A stretch of DNA of 64,000 nucleotides from an uncultured Chthonomonas sp. GTDB taxonomy: Bacteria; Armatimonadota; Chthonomonadetes; Chthonomonadales; CAJBBX01. The stretch covers positions 49,048-113,047 of the forward strand of contig CAJBBX010000028.1 in assembly GCA_903951425.1 (NCBI GenBank), read 5' to 3'. The notes beneath the pieces were generated by a model. It had not been told where the DNA came from and ran no database searches. It saw only the letters and a list, made by a program, of their open reading frames with translations. Positions 26,293 through 34,911 of this stretch are shown here, one piece after another. Numbering within the stretch: position 1 is the stretch's first letter; each line of letters starts with the position of its first letter. The position numbers were made by a program, and so were the translations under genes.

Positions 26293-27228
26293 TTACTCAC
26301 TGGTCACTTCGGCGGGCCGGCCAGTACTTGCGGGCGCAACCCGGGAGTCATAGGGGAATCCAAGGCCCCTGGCTCCCTCCTCCGGGTAGGCCGTGCCCTC
26401 CCGCTGCACCGTGTGTCGGATGCCGGTGGCGTCCGTCGGTGTGCTGATCTTGCAGATCGGCGTGGTGATCTCGGCGATCCCGTGAAGGGCGGACCACTCG
26501 ATCGGCCAGGAGAGGATCTCGCGGGTCCAGTCCATCGCCTCGCCGAGCCCGTTATCCCGAGCCACGCCTGCCAGCGCCCGCGCAAAGGAGAGCGTGCCGG
26601 GGCAGTCGAATCGGCATGGCAGGCTCGGAACCGGTCGAACTCCGCCCCAACGCCAGAGGATGTTGGCCTCCCAGGCGCTCTCAAGGCGTATGGTCGCCTC
26701 GTCTACCCTCTCGCCGGGCGATGCAGCCGCCATGGGCCAGGTGGTATCGATCATGCCGCCCTCGACCCATACCGCGCGGAAGAACTCAGTGCAGCAGGGC
26801 GGATATCCGAGCATGAGCCCAATGGTGTCGTTGTCGCAGGCCTCCACGGCCCGTACCATGCGTTTCACGTCCGCGAGCCGGCCGACGATCAGGCGCATGC
26901 CCACAGGACGGCCGGGCGCCGTTGCGTCAGACCCGTCCTCGGGGCCCAGGTTGACCACATCAACCAGGTGTGACGTCAGATCATGCGAGAGCCATCGCGG
27001 CGCCAGGCGTAGCATCTCGGCGGGAGTGACCGTCGCGATGCAGCAGGGCCGAATGCCCGCCTCAACCGACATCCACTCCAGGTCCAACGAAGCTGCGCGG
27101 ACGGCGTGCAGCCTCGGCTCCCATACCTCGCGGGCGTGGTCGCTGGCCCAGGCAATCCGCGTGAAGGCCGGCATGTTCAGTTCGTACCGATGGTTAGGGT
27201 ATACGGGCATCGTTGGTGTCGCTCCCAT
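26293..27228 (-). CDS. Cysteine-rich partner protein of the radical SAM gene (DUF483-like)
   Basis: A 311-residue cytoplasmic-looking protein with no signal or membrane segment. Its striking features are paired cysteines, RPCC at 60-63 and GYPPCCTEFF at 141-150, plus LPCRFDCPGT at 204-211 and single Cys131 and Cys259. The GYPxCC-x-EFF motif resembles that of DUF483 proteins known mostly from archaea. I infer an iron-sulfur or zinc site. It starts 12 nt after the radical SAM gene stop, so the two are co-translated and probably work together on the same substrate. Function unknown. An alternative ATG lies at 27210. Confidence 0.6.
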   Translation of the reverse strand: MGATPTMPVYPNHRYELNMPAFTRIAWASDHAREVWEPRLHAVRAASLDLEWMSVEAGIRPCCIATVTPAEMLRLAPRWLSHDLTSHLVDVVNLGPEDGSDATAPGRPVGMRLIVGRLADVKRMVRAVEACDNDTIGLMLGYPPCCTEFFRAVWVEGGMIDTTWPMAAASPGERVDEATIRLESAWEANILWRWGGVRPVPSLPCRFDCPGTLSFARALAGVARDNGLGEAMDWTREILSWPIEWSALHGIAEITTPICKISTPTDATGIRHTVQREGTAYPEEGARGLGFPYDSRVAPASTGRPAEVTSE

Positions 27229-27240
27229 CCTCGCGGCCTG

Positions 27241-28422
27241 CTAACCGTTCTGCGGCGCGGCAAGCGCAGCCCTGGCATCCAGCACGGACTGGTAGTAGTC
27301 CGGGTTCCTGCCGGACCACCACGCGGCCAACATATGGTTCTCGACCTGCTTCCGCACAGGGTCCAGCGAGAGCGGAACCTGTCCGTCGGCCAGCGCCTCC
27401 TGCTCGAGCGTCTCGTACATTGTTAACCAGACGCGGCAGTCTCGGGTGCGGTTGCGCCAGTCGCCGTCGATCGCCGTGCCGGGGCACTGGCCCTTGCACA
27501 TAAGGAAGAACCTGCAGTCCTTGCAGCCGCCGTACTCGTAGGGCGTGTGGTAGAGCGAGATGTAGCGCTCGAACCCCTCTTGGGGCGACTTCACGTAGTC
27601 CACGCCGTCCTTGTTAGTCCTTCCGCAGTTGCTGCTCTGTCCGTTCCCCTCGATGCCCCGTACGGCCCGCGTGGTGTAGGAGTCGCAGGCCTTCCAGATG
27701 CAGGTCGCCTTGGTGTCGTCGCCGGCAAGCATATTGCGCATGTCGTTGAAGACGTCCAGGGAGAGGTTCTTCAGTTCCTTCTCAAGCGCGGCGAAGCCCA
27801 TGAAGGCGGCGATGTTCTCCTCGTCGGTGAGTGCGTAGCCTCGGGCCTCGTCGTCGTCCTCTACCTCGAGGATGTGCAGCCGCGCCGACTTCACGCCCAT
27901 GGCGTCCAGTTCGCGTAGCCACTCGACCATGCGCGGCAGGTGTTCGGCCGTGGCGTTGCCCCTGTGCAGGGTAATGATGACGGTCGGATTGAACCCCTCT
28001 TCGCAGAGCCGCTTGATGGCTGCGTGGGTCTTGGCGGTAGCCTCGCGCGTCTTGGCGAGTGAGCCGGCCCAGCGCACGTCGTTCAGCTCGTCGGGCCCAT
28101 CGACCGAGACGCCGACCGCGACCCTGAACTCCCGGAACAGCTCGATGTGGGCGTCCTTGATCAGCGTGCCGTTGGTCTGCATGTCGGTCCCGCCGTACTT
28201 GCGGAGCCCGATCTCGAGCAGTTCGCGCAGTACGGGGATGGGGGCCAGCAGCGGCTCGCCGCCGAAGAGGGTGAATGCGCGGCCAGCCTCCTCCACCGCC
28301 TTCTTCAGCTTGGGCAGGTCGTACATCATGCGGGCGTTGCCTGCATCCCGCTGAGGTTCTTGGTAGCAGTATCTGCACTGGATGTTGCACTTCACACCCA
28401 GGGGTCGGACTTCGATTCCCAT
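27241..28422 (-). CDS. Radical SAM/SPASM peptide-maturase-like enzyme
   Basis: A 393-residue radical SAM enzyme. The cluster motif is CNIQCRYC (Cys12, Cys16, Cys19), followed by FGGEPLL (SAM-binding GGEP, 54-57) and QTNGTL. The C-terminal SPASM region has eight cysteines (241, 246, 266, 300, 303, 309, 313, 329) able to hold auxiliary [4Fe-4S] clusters, including CKDCRFFLMCKGQCPG. This is the architecture of anaerobic sulfatase and RiPP maturases that form thioether or carbon-carbon links in peptides. No sulfatase is nearby. A co-directional PqqD-like gene and a small repeat peptide point to peptide modification. It heads the 28.4-23.3 kb cluster. Confidence 0.85.
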   Translation of the reverse strand: MGIEVRPLGVKCNIQCRYCYQEPQRDAGNARMMYDLPKLKKAVEEAGRAFTLFGGEPLLAPIPVLRELLEIGLRKYGGTDMQTNGTLIKDAHIELFREFRVAVGVSVDGPDELNDVRWAGSLAKTREATAKTHAAIKRLCEEGFNPTVIITLHRGNATAEHLPRMVEWLRELDAMGVKSARLHILEVEDDDEARGYALTDEENIAAFMGFAALEKELKNLSLDVFNDMRNMLAGDDTKATCIWKACDSYTTRAVRGIEGNGQSSNCGRTNKDGVDYVKSPQEGFERYISLYHTPYEYGGCKDCRFFLMCKGQCPGTAIDGDWRNRTRDCRVWLTMYETLEQEALADGQVPLSLDPVRKQVENHMLAAWWSGRNPDYYQSVLDARAALAAPQNG

Positions 28423-28533
28423 CGCTGTATACTCCCACTGGAGGTTGAGTCGATCATGTGGGGCCGGCGGCTGCGTCGGGATGGCCCTTCGTGTGAGGTT
28501 CTGCGGGCGCTCGCAGGTGCGCGATGCCTACGC

Positions 28534-28562
28534 ATTCTAGCTTACCGCACCGGCCCTGTTCC
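28534..28562 (-). promoter_or_regulatory. Possible promoter for the radical SAM cluster
   Basis: In the 183-nt divergent gap, TAGAAT (28534-28539, minus strand) lies 17 nt from a weak GGAACA -35 (28557-28562). It would give a leader of about 110 nt. No other clear element was seen in this gap. Confidence 0.3.
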
Positions 28563-28605
28563 GTGCCTCGCGCAGGCGCCGGATGCACTCTATGGGGGTG
28601 TACGT

Positions 28606-29673
28606 ATGTGCCCAGCGATTCTGCGGCCTGTTGCCGGTGATGTTCTCACTCGCGCCGACCTGGCCGGCACGCCCGGCGAGCCGCGCGTGGCGGTGGAGTG
28701 GCGCTCCGTAGCCGACGGGCCGGCCACGCTCAACGGTCGGCCGGTATGCGCCGCGGGCGACGGGGGATGCGCGGAGGTCGCGCTCAAGCCCGGCGCGAAC
28801 CTGATCATGCTGGAGGACGCCTCGGGCCGGGCCGAGACGCCGGTGTGGCTCGATGCGGAGCCCGGGCCGCGGTATCGGGTCTCGGTGGACGACTGCATCT
28901 GGTGCCTGCGCGATGTGGCCCGCAACGGCTACCGGTCCCTCTTCGACAACCCATGGCTGGCCGGGTGGCGACGCCTGCACGAGAGCCATGGCGTGCGGGT
29001 GCAGTTGAACCTGTACCTCGAGGATCCGGAGAGCGGCTTCACGCTCGCTGGGATGCCGGACCGGTTTCGCGGCGAGTGGGCCGACAACGCCGACTGGCTG
29101 CGGCTAACCTGGCACGCGCGCTCGGACAAGCCCGACCGGCCCTACCTCGGGGCGTCCGTGGAGACCGTCCTGCGCGACTACCGGCGGGTGACCGACCAGA
29201 TCCTTCGGTTCGCCGGCCCGCAATCGCTGACGGGCTTCACCACGATCCACTGGGGCGAGGCAACGCGCGAGGTCTGCGCGGCGCTGCGGGCCGAGGGCGT
29301 GCGCGGCCTGGTGGGGTACTTCAACATAGACCAAGGTCGTCCGTCCGTCGCCTACTACCTGAACGCGGAGCAGACGGAGCATCTGTCGCAGCGTGACGCC
29401 TGGGTCGATACCTCGCTGGATCTGGTCCTCGTACGGCACGACGCCGTGCTGAATCTGCTCCCGGTCGTCGGCGTGGTTCCGCACCTCGAGGCCGTCGCCC
29501 GAAGGCCGCATGAGGCCGAGGTGCTGGAGCTGATGATCCACGAGCAGTACTTCAGCCCGACCTACCCCGCCTACCAGCCCGATGCGTGGCAGAAGGTGGA
29601 GGCCGCCGTGCGCTGGGCCTCCGAGCGCGGCTATGCGCCGGTCTTCTATGGCGAGGAGGGTAGGCTCGTCTAG
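28606..29673 (+). CDS. Polysaccharide deacetylase-like (NodB-fold) protein
   Basis: A 355-residue protein. After an N-terminal beta domain of about 90 residues there is [25 protein letters not shown], resembling the first strand of a group of NodB-like barrels in which the usual TFDDG becomes S[IV]DD. Later elements include [10 protein letters not shown] (His) and a C-terminal region with IHEQYF and [11 protein letters not shown]. This group is often called a hypothetical polysaccharide deacetylase. ATG 28606 follows a GGGGG stretch; the open frame extends further upstream, but there it runs opposite the radical SAM gene. Its TAG stop shares the palindrome CTAG with the convergent glyQ stop. 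Confidence 0.6.
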   Translation: MCPAILRPVAGDVLTRADLAGTPGEPRVAVEWRSVADGPATLNGRPVCAAGDGGCAEVALKPGANLIMLEDASGRAETPVWLDAEPGPRYRVSVDDCIWCLRDVARNGYRSLFDNPWLAGWRRLHESHGVRVQLNLYLEDPESGFTLAGMPDRFRGEWADNADWLRLTWHARSDKPDRPYLGASVETVLRDYRRVTDQILRFAGPQSLTGFTTIHWGEATREVCAALRAEGVRGLVGYFNIDQGRPSVAYYLNAEQTEHLSQRDAWVDTSLDLVLVRHDAVLNLLPVVGVVPHLEAVARRPHEAEVLELMIHEQYFSPTYPAYQPDAWQKVEAAVRWASERGYAPVFYGEEGRLV

Positions 29674-30548
29674 CCGGTCGCCGCGCGCAGCAACGGGAAG
29701 CCCGCCTCCTCGCGCTGGCGCAGGTAGGCGAGGCAGCACTTGCGGGACATGGCGCGGACCCGGTTGATGAAGACCGCCCGTTCCGTCACGGAGACGCTGC
29801 CACGCGCGTCGAGCAGGTTGAAGACGTGCGAGCACTTCAGCGCCAGGTCGAATGCCGGAAAGACCAGCCCCTGATCGGCGATCCGGTGGCTCTCGCCCTC
29901 GTATGTGGCGAACATGCGGCCGAGGGCGTCCACGTCCGCTTGGTCGAAGTTGTAGCTGCAGTGTTGTCGCTCGGAGTCGCGCTCCACGTCGCCGTAGGTC
30001 ACGCCGTGGGCCCACTCCATGTCCCAGACGCTGTCGACGCCCTGAAGGCAGGCGCAGAGGCGCTCGGTGCCGTAGGTGATCTCGGCGCAGACTGCCGCGC
30101 ACTCTACCCCGCCCATCTGCTGGAAGTAGGTGAACTGGGTGATCTCGGTGCCGTCCATCCACACCTCCCAGCCGACGCCCTGCGCGCCCAACGTCGGCGC
30201 CTCCCAGTCGTCCTCGACGAAGCGGATGTCGTGCTCTTCGGGGCGAATGCCCAGGGCGCGAAGGCTGCCAAGGTAGAGGTCCACCACGTTGTCCGGCGAG
30301 GGCTTCAGGACCACCTGGTACTGGTAGTAGTGCTGCATCCGCATAGGGTTGTTGGCATACCGGCCGTCGGCGGGCCTGCGCGAGGGCTGCACGTAGGCCA
30401 CGTTCCAGGGCTCGGGGCCCAGCGCCCGGAGCGTGGTCGTGGGCGCGTTGGTACCCGCACCGACCTCCACGTCGTAGGGCTGCATCACAAGGCAACCCCT
30501 CTCGGCCCAATACCGCTCGAGGGTGATCAGCAGGTTCTGGAATGTCAT
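29670..30548 (-). CDS. glyQ: Glycyl-tRNA synthetase alpha subunit
   Basis: The catalytic subunit of the bacterial alpha2-beta2 glycyl-tRNA synthetase, which charges tRNA-Gly. The 292-residue sequence starts [18 protein letters not shown] and includes [44 protein letters not shown] and GMEVTQFTY-like [14 protein letters not shown], all diagnostic. Length matches other GlyQ proteins. ATG 30548 is preceded by a promoter. The beta subunit glyS, normally the next gene, is not present downstream: the neighbour is convergent on the opposite strand. Confidence 0.96.
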   Translation of the reverse strand: MTFQNLLITLERYWAERGCLVMQPYDVEVGAGTNAPTTTLRALGPEPWNVAYVQPSRRPADGRYANNPMRMQHYYQYQVVLKPSPDNVVDLYLGSLRALGIRPEEHDIRFVEDDWEAPTLGAQGVGWEVWMDGTEITQFTYFQQMGGVECAAVCAEITYGTERLCACLQGVDSVWDMEWAHGVTYGDVERDSERQHCSYNFDQADVDALGRMFATYEGESHRIADQGLVFPAFDLALKCSHVFNLLDARGSVSVTERAVFINRVRAMSRKCCLAYLRQREEAGFPLLRAATG

Positions 30549-30596
30549 GGCGCAACCTTCGCAGTCGAGTGTCCCGTCCGCCGGGCGAACGGCGGT

Positions 30597-30626
30597 AGGG
30601 TACCGGATGGTCCCGCGCGGTGTCAA
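30597..30626 (-). promoter_or_regulatory. glyQ promoter
   Basis: Perfect TTGACA (30621-30626) and a weak TACCCT -10 (30597-30602) on the minus strand, 18 nt apart. The leader would be about 42 nt, too short for a T-box. Confidence 0.5.
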
Positions 30627-30716
30627 CGCACGGGTCATCACGCAGGAGACGGCGTCCCCGGCGATGAACCTAGGACCAACGCCGTCGTGCCGAGGATAGA
30701 CGTGCCCGAGACCGCC

Positions 30717-31241
30717 ATGCCCATCTCATTCAGCGCCATCACGGTGGCGGACCTGCCGCGCCTGGCCCGGTGGCTGGCTGCGGGAGAGGCCCGGCGCTGG
30801 TACGCCCGGCGCGACATGAGCTACGCCGACGTCCAATCCGAGTACGGGCCGAAGATCTCGGGCGCGGAGCCGACGCAGGGGAGCCTCATCGAGGTTGGCG
30901 GAGCGCCGATCGGGTACATCCAGTCGTACCTCATCCGGGATTACCCGGCCTATGCCGGCGCGCTGCAGATCGAGCTAGGCGCGGCAGGGCTGGACCTCTT
31001 CATCGGCGACCCGGCGTACCTGCACAAGGGTCTTGGCGGCCGTGCGCTGGCGCAGTACATCCGGGAGCGCCTCTTCACCGATGAGAGGGTCTCTTGCTGC
31101 GTCGTCGGGCCGGATCCTGAGAACGCCGCCGCCATCCGTGCCTACGCCAAGGTGGGCTTCGAGTACGTCAAGACGGTTCAGGTGCCCGGGGAGGATTGCC
31201 CCGAGCACGTGATGCGAGTGACCAGGGAAGGACTGAAGTAA
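30717..31241 (+). CDS. GNAT acetyltransferase, aminoglycoside 6'-N-acetyltransferase-like
   Basis: A 174-residue GNAT protein. The layout [14 protein letters not shown], then [34 protein letters not shown] (acetyl-CoA loop) and [16 protein letters not shown] is that of AAC(6')-Ib/RimJ-like enzymes, which acetylate amino groups of small molecules or drugs. ATG 30717 is used here; GTG 30702 with GAGGA at 30692-30696 is a good alternative. The stop overlaps the start of the PIG-L gene (TAATG), so its natural substrate may be an amino sugar handled by that operon rather than an antibiotic. Confidence 0.75.
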   Translation: MPISFSAITVADLPRLARWLAAGEARRWYARRDMSYADVQSEYGPKISGAEPTQGSLIEVGGAPIGYIQSYLIRDYPAYAGALQIELGAAGLDLFIGDPAYLHKGLGGRALAQYIRERLFTDERVSCCVVGPDPENAAAIRAYAKVGFEYVKTVQVPGEDCPEHVMRVTREGLK

Positions 31242-32005
31242 TGCAGGTTTGGAACAACCGTGTGCTGGCTCTGATGCCCCATCCCGACGACATGGAGATT
31301 CTCTGCGGCGGCACGCTGATCCGCCTGGCCGATGCGGGCGTGGAGGTGCATGTGGCCACCATGACAGCCGGCGACATGAGCTCCGCCGAGATGGGCCGCG
31401 CCGAGATCGCCGCCATTCGCCGCGCCGAGGCCGCCGCCGGGGCTCAGGCGGTCGGGGCCACCTCCTATACCTGCCTCGGTTTCGGCGATGTGGACTTCGT
31501 CTTCGATGCCGATGCCCGCCGCCGCGTGTCGGCCATGCTGCGCAAGGTCGATGCCGGCCTCGTGGTCACCACGCCGCCGTACGACTACATGTTCGACCAC
31601 ATTATCACGTCGCAACTCGTCCGCGATGCCTGCTTCAACGCGCCCATGCGCAACTATGAGACACCCGGAGGCGGGACGCCCACGTCCGGGGTGCCGTACC
31701 TGGTCTACACCGACGCCCTTGAGGGGCACGATATGTTCGGCGCCGAGTGCCCGCTCAGCTTTGCGGTGGACATCTCCGATGTGCTGGAGCGCAAGCTGGC
31801 GGCCCTGGCGTGCCACGCCAGTCAGCGCGACTGGCTCCGGCGGCAACACGGCATGGACAACTACATCGAGTCCGCTCGCCGGTGGAGCGGCATCCGCGGA
31901 CCGCTGGCCGGTGGCACCCACGCCGAGGCGTTCCGGCAGCACCTGGGTCATCCGCACCCGGCAGACAACCCGCTGAGCCGGTTGGCCGGCGTTGTCGACG
32001 TATAG
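31241..32005 (+). CDS. PIG-L/LmbE family amino-sugar deacetylase
   Basis: A 254-residue zinc deacetylase. The PHPDD motif gives zinc ligands His14 and Asp17, with the third likely His120 in YMFDHIITSQLVRDAC. Such enzymes remove acetyl groups from N-acetylglucosamine-containing molecules (PIG-L, MshB, BshB, DacB). The C-terminus includes a loop with HGMDNYIESARRWS common in the LmbE group. It is coupled to the acetyltransferase upstream and followed after 51 nt by a NagB-like gene, which suggests amino-sugar breakdown: deacetylation then deamination. Confidence 0.85.
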   Translation: MQVWNNRVLALMPHPDDMEILCGGTLIRLADAGVEVHVATMTAGDMSSAEMGRAEIAAIRRAEAAAGAQAVGATSYTCLGFGDVDFVFDADARRRVSAMLRKVDAGLVVTTPPYDYMFDHIITSQLVRDACFNAPMRNYETPGGGTPTSGVPYLVYTDALEGHDMFGAECPLSFAVDISDVLERKLAALACHASQRDWLRRQHGMDNYIESARRWSGIRGPLAGGTHAEAFRQHLGHPHPADNPLSRLAGVVDV

Positions 32006-32056
32006 ACCGCATAGGCCGGCGCTCGCGCACCGGCCGTCCACGAGGAGACGAAGACG

Positions 32057-32986
32057 ATGAGCAGACCCCTGAGCCGCATCGCGCCCGAATGGTGGGACTA
32101 CACCACGCTGGACCCGGACCTGCTGGCCGACGTCGCCAAGCTGACCGTTGAAGACATGGAGCAGCTGAGCCGGCCCGGCTTCACCGTCCGCATGTTCGAT
32201 TCGCTGGACGAGTTCTACCTGGCCGAGGCCCTGGAGTACATCTCCGCCTGGCGCCGGTCCACGCCCGACAACCCGGTAGGCATCTGCGGCCCCATCGGCC
32301 CCACGGAGCAACTCCCGTTGGTGGCGCGGCTGGTTAACGCCATGGGCCTGTCGCTCAGGGACTCGCACTTCTGGGGCATGGACGAGTGGTACCTCGACGG
32401 CCGCGAGGCGCCGGTCGATCACCCGCTCTCCTTCGAGCGGGCCGACCGGGAGCTCTGCTTCGGCCGCATCGACCCGGCGCTGGCCATGCCGGAGGCGAAC
32501 CTCCACTTCCCCAAGGCTGATGCTGCGGCCTACGAGGCCTCCTGGAGCAGCGTGCGTTGCGCCGTGATGCAGGGCGGGCAGGGCGAGATCAAGCACTGGG
32601 CCTTCAATGATCCGCCACGCCGCCACGGAGCCTACACCGAGGCTCCGCCGCCTCCCGAGGTCTACCGCCGCCAGGGCACCCGGGTGGTGGAACTCCACCC
32701 GCTCACGCTGGTGCAGAATGCTAGAACCAGCGGCGGTGGCAACGTGGCTCTGGTTCCCACGCACGCCATATCGGTGGGACCGGTGCAGACGTGGAAGGCC
32801 GAGCGCGTCTCCATCTGGCAGGCAGGCACGCACGACAACCCGTTCGGGCAGCGCCTGACGGCCTTCATGATCTCCAAGGGGCTGGCCGACGCCGCCGTGC
32901 CGATGTCGCTGTTGGCCGACCACCCGGATGTGCTGTTCAACTACTACCGGCCCGGCATCGGCAGCTGCGCCGCCGAGATGCACTGA
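32057..32986 (+). CDS. Glucosamine-6-phosphate deaminase-like (NagB superfamily) protein
   Basis: A 309-residue member of the NagB/6-phosphogluconolactonase superfamily. [19 protein letters not shown] takes the place of the sugar-phosphate loop, [12 protein letters not shown] matches the catalytic Asp loop (DEYVGL in NagB), and [13 protein letters not shown] fits the G.G..GH..FNEP motif. It is divergent from classic NagB and likely works on a related amino sugar or sugar acid. A GAGGAGA-like site precedes the ATG. Its TGA overlaps the ATG of the ThuA gene. The adjacent PIG-L deacetylase supports amino-sugar degradation. Confidence 0.75.
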   Translation: MSRPLSRIAPEWWDYTTLDPDLLADVAKLTVEDMEQLSRPGFTVRMFDSLDEFYLAEALEYISAWRRSTPDNPVGICGPIGPTEQLPLVARLVNAMGLSLRDSHFWGMDEWYLDGREAPVDHPLSFERADRELCFGRIDPALAMPEANLHFPKADAAAYEASWSSVRCAVMQGGQGEIKHWAFNDPPRRHGAYTEAPPPPEVYRRQGTRVVELHPLTLVQNARTSGGGNVALVPTHAISVGPVQTWKAERVSIWQAGTHDNPFGQRLTAFMISKGLADAAVPMSLLADHPDVLFNYYRPGIGSCAAEMH

Positions 32987-33732
32987 TGAAGGCCATGCTC
33001 GCCCTGGCCCTGGCCGTCTGCCTCTGTGCGGCGGCCCTGGTGGCCCCGGCGCAAGCGAAGATGGCCTCGCAGAAGCCGTTGCGCGTGCTGGTCGTCACCG
33101 GCGGCCACGACTTCGAGCGCGAGGCCTTTACCGCCATGTGGAATGGCCTGGACGGAGTGGAGTGGACCGAGGCGAAGCATCCCGACGCCCACAAGCTCCT
33201 AACGCCTGAGGCCGGGAAGGCCTACGACGTGGTGGCGCTCTACGACATGTGGTCGCCCATCACGCCCGAGGCCCGCGCCGCCTTCGCCGAGCTGGTCCGC
33301 AAGGGGAAGGGCGTCGTGGCGATGCACCACTGCCTGGCGGGCTACCCCGACTGGCTGGAGTACGACAAGATAATTGGCGGCCGCTACTTCGAGCGCGTAC
33401 CCGCCGGCGCCCCGCCAAGCCTGAAGGCCTCCACGTTCGCTGACGCGGTGCCGTACCGGGTCCACGTGGCCGACCGGAAGCACCCGATCGTGCGCGGCAT
33501 CGTCGACTTCGACATCACGGACGAGGTCTACGGCAGCTTCCGCGTGGAGCCCGACTCCAGGCCGCTCCTAGCCGCCACTGAGCCGCGCAGCGGACCCGTC
33601 ATCGGCTGGACGCGCACCTACGGCAAGGCCCGCACCTGCTACTTGATGCTGGGCCACGACCATGTCGCCTATGGGGACCCGAACTTCCGGAAGCTCCTGG
33701 TGCAGGCGCTGTTCTGGGCCGCGCGCAGGTAG
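32986..33732 (+). CDS. Secreted ThuA-like protein
   Basis: A 248-residue protein with a signal peptide (about 1-24, ending AQA) and a ThuA domain of the class I glutamine amidotransferase-like fold: VLVVTGGHDFEREAF, GVVAMHHCLAGYPDWLEYDKIIGGRYF and WTRTYGKARTCYLMLGHDHVAYGDPNFRKLLVQALFWA. ThuA-like proteins are widespread in carbohydrate loci of Planctomycetes and Armatimonadota; ThuA from Rhizobium is tied to trehalose use. The catalytic role is not defined. Coupled to the NagB-like gene by a TGATG overlap, it closes the operon. Confidence 0.85.
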   Translation: MKAMLALALAVCLCAAALVAPAQAKMASQKPLRVLVVTGGHDFEREAFTAMWNGLDGVEWTEAKHPDAHKLLTPEAGKAYDVVALYDMWSPITPEARAAFAELVRKGKGVVAMHHCLAGYPDWLEYDKIIGGRYFERVPAGAPPSLKASTFADAVPYRVHVADRKHPIVRGIVDFDITDEVYGSFRVEPDSRPLLAATEPRSGPVIGWTRTYGKARTCYLMLGHDHVAYGDPNFRKLLVQALFWAARR

Positions 33733-33747
33733 TCGCGGCCCTCAGCT

Positions 33748-34800
33748 TCAGCCCAGCTCGTAGCAGGTCTCATACATTGCCACGATGTTCTCAGGTGGGC
33801 TCACCGCCTGGATGTTGTGGCACGGCGCGAGGATGTAGCCGCCGCCCGCGCCGAGGATCGCCAGGTTGTCGGCCACCTCCTGGCGCACCTCGGCCACCGT
33901 GCCCATGGGGAGCGTGTACTGGTTGTCCACGCCGCCGTGGAAGACGATCCGGTCGCCGAAGTCGCGCTTCAGCCCCTCGCGCTCCATGCCGGGGCAGCGC
34001 CACTGGATGGGGTTCAGCACGTCGATCCCGGCCTCGATCATGGTCGGCAGGACGGGCCTCACTGCGCCGTCGTTGTGGTGGAAGACATACGCCCCTGCCT
34101 CGTGCGCCAGGTCGATCATGCGCTTCATGCCCGGCAGCAGGAAGCGGCGTACCTGCGCCGGCGAGAACATCATGCGGTCCTGCGAGCCCATGTCCTCGGC
34201 CACGTAGGTTATCATGATGCGGCCGGACGCCTGCTCATAGGTGAGCAGGGTCGTCTCGTAGGCCAGATCGAACAGCTTGCCCAAGCAGTAGTCGACGATA
34301 TCGGGATGCTCCAGCATGTCCATCATGGCCTGCTCCATGCCGCGCAGCAGGCAGTAGGCCAGGAAGGGTTCCGAGCCGCCGCCGCGGATGGGCGCCTCGC
34401 CGGCCGCCGCTACCTGCGCCGCGATGCCCGAGTAGTCGTACCAGTCTGCGCTGGGCCATGTGTAGGCAGCCTCGATGGCATCTACGCTCTCGAACTGGGC
34501 CAGCGGGTGCGTCTCGGCCTCGGAGTAGGCGCCGGTTCCGTAGTCGATGCTCCGGTACCGTATACCCAGCACATCGTGGCGTTCCGGGATCGGTGGGCCT
34601 GCGTAGGCCGGACCGACGGTGGCCACGGCGTCCACGTGCAGCCGCGTCAGGGCCTCCTGGATCGTCCCACAGCCCATGTGCTCCACGAGCTTCGCGGATG
34701 CCTCGGGCGTGGCCCAGTAGTCCGTCGGCACGCGGTCCGGGCTCCTGCGCTGCAGCACGGCCAGCCAGCGTTCTCGCGGGGTCATGGTCTCGACGGGCAT
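33748..34800 (-). CDS. Uroporphyrinogen decarboxylase (URO-D) family protein
   Basis: A 350-residue TIM-barrel protein of the URO-D/methyltransferase superfamily, starting TPRERWLAVLQRRSPDRVP. Later motifs are DMGSQDRMMFSPAQVRRFLLPGMKRMIDLAHEAGAYVFHH read in pieces as EDMGSQDRMMFSP and YVFHHNDGAV, then GIDVLNPIQW, FHGGVDNQYTLPMGT and GGGYILAPCHNIQ. The pattern fits corrinoid-dependent MtaA/MtbA-like or degradative URO-D homologues rather than HemE. ATG 34800 has AGGAGGT 7 nt upstream. The longer open frame beyond 34800 reads opposite the next gene. The cofactor and substrate are unknown. Confidence 0.75.
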   Translation of the reverse strand: MPVETMTPRERWLAVLQRRSPDRVPTDYWATPEASAKLVEHMGCGTIQEALTRLHVDAVATVGPAYAGPPIPERHDVLGIRYRSIDYGTGAYSEAETHPLAQFESVDAIEAAYTWPSADWYDYSGIAAQVAAAGEAPIRGGGSEPFLAYCLLRGMEQAMMDMLEHPDIVDYCLGKLFDLAYETTLLTYEQASGRIMITYVAEDMGSQDRMMFSPAQVRRFLLPGMKRMIDLAHEAGAYVFHHNDGAVRPVLPTMIEAGIDVLNPIQWRCPGMEREGLKRDFGDRIVFHGGVDNQYTLPMGTVAEVRQEVADNLAILGAGGGYILAPCHNIQAVSPPENIVAMYETCYELG

Positions 34801-34843
34801 GGGTCCACCTCCTGAAGTGCGCCCAAGTTCGCGAGCGATGGCC

Positions 34844-34872
34844 GTGACTCCTCCATGGCCCGCAGGTAGAAT
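34844..34872 (+). promoter_or_regulatory. Promoter for the TIM-barrel isomerase
   Basis: GTGACT (34844-34849) and TAGAAT (34867-34872), 17 nt apart, in the divergent gap. Leader of about 33 nt. Confidence 0.5.
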
Positions 34873-34911
34873 CCCGCCATCGATGTCTCGTGTGTGTGGA
34901 AGGGGGCCGTC

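Noticed and set aside
29826..30716. A 297-residue N-terminal extension of the GNAT protein
   Set aside because: It lies antisense to glyQ and has no protein-like composition.
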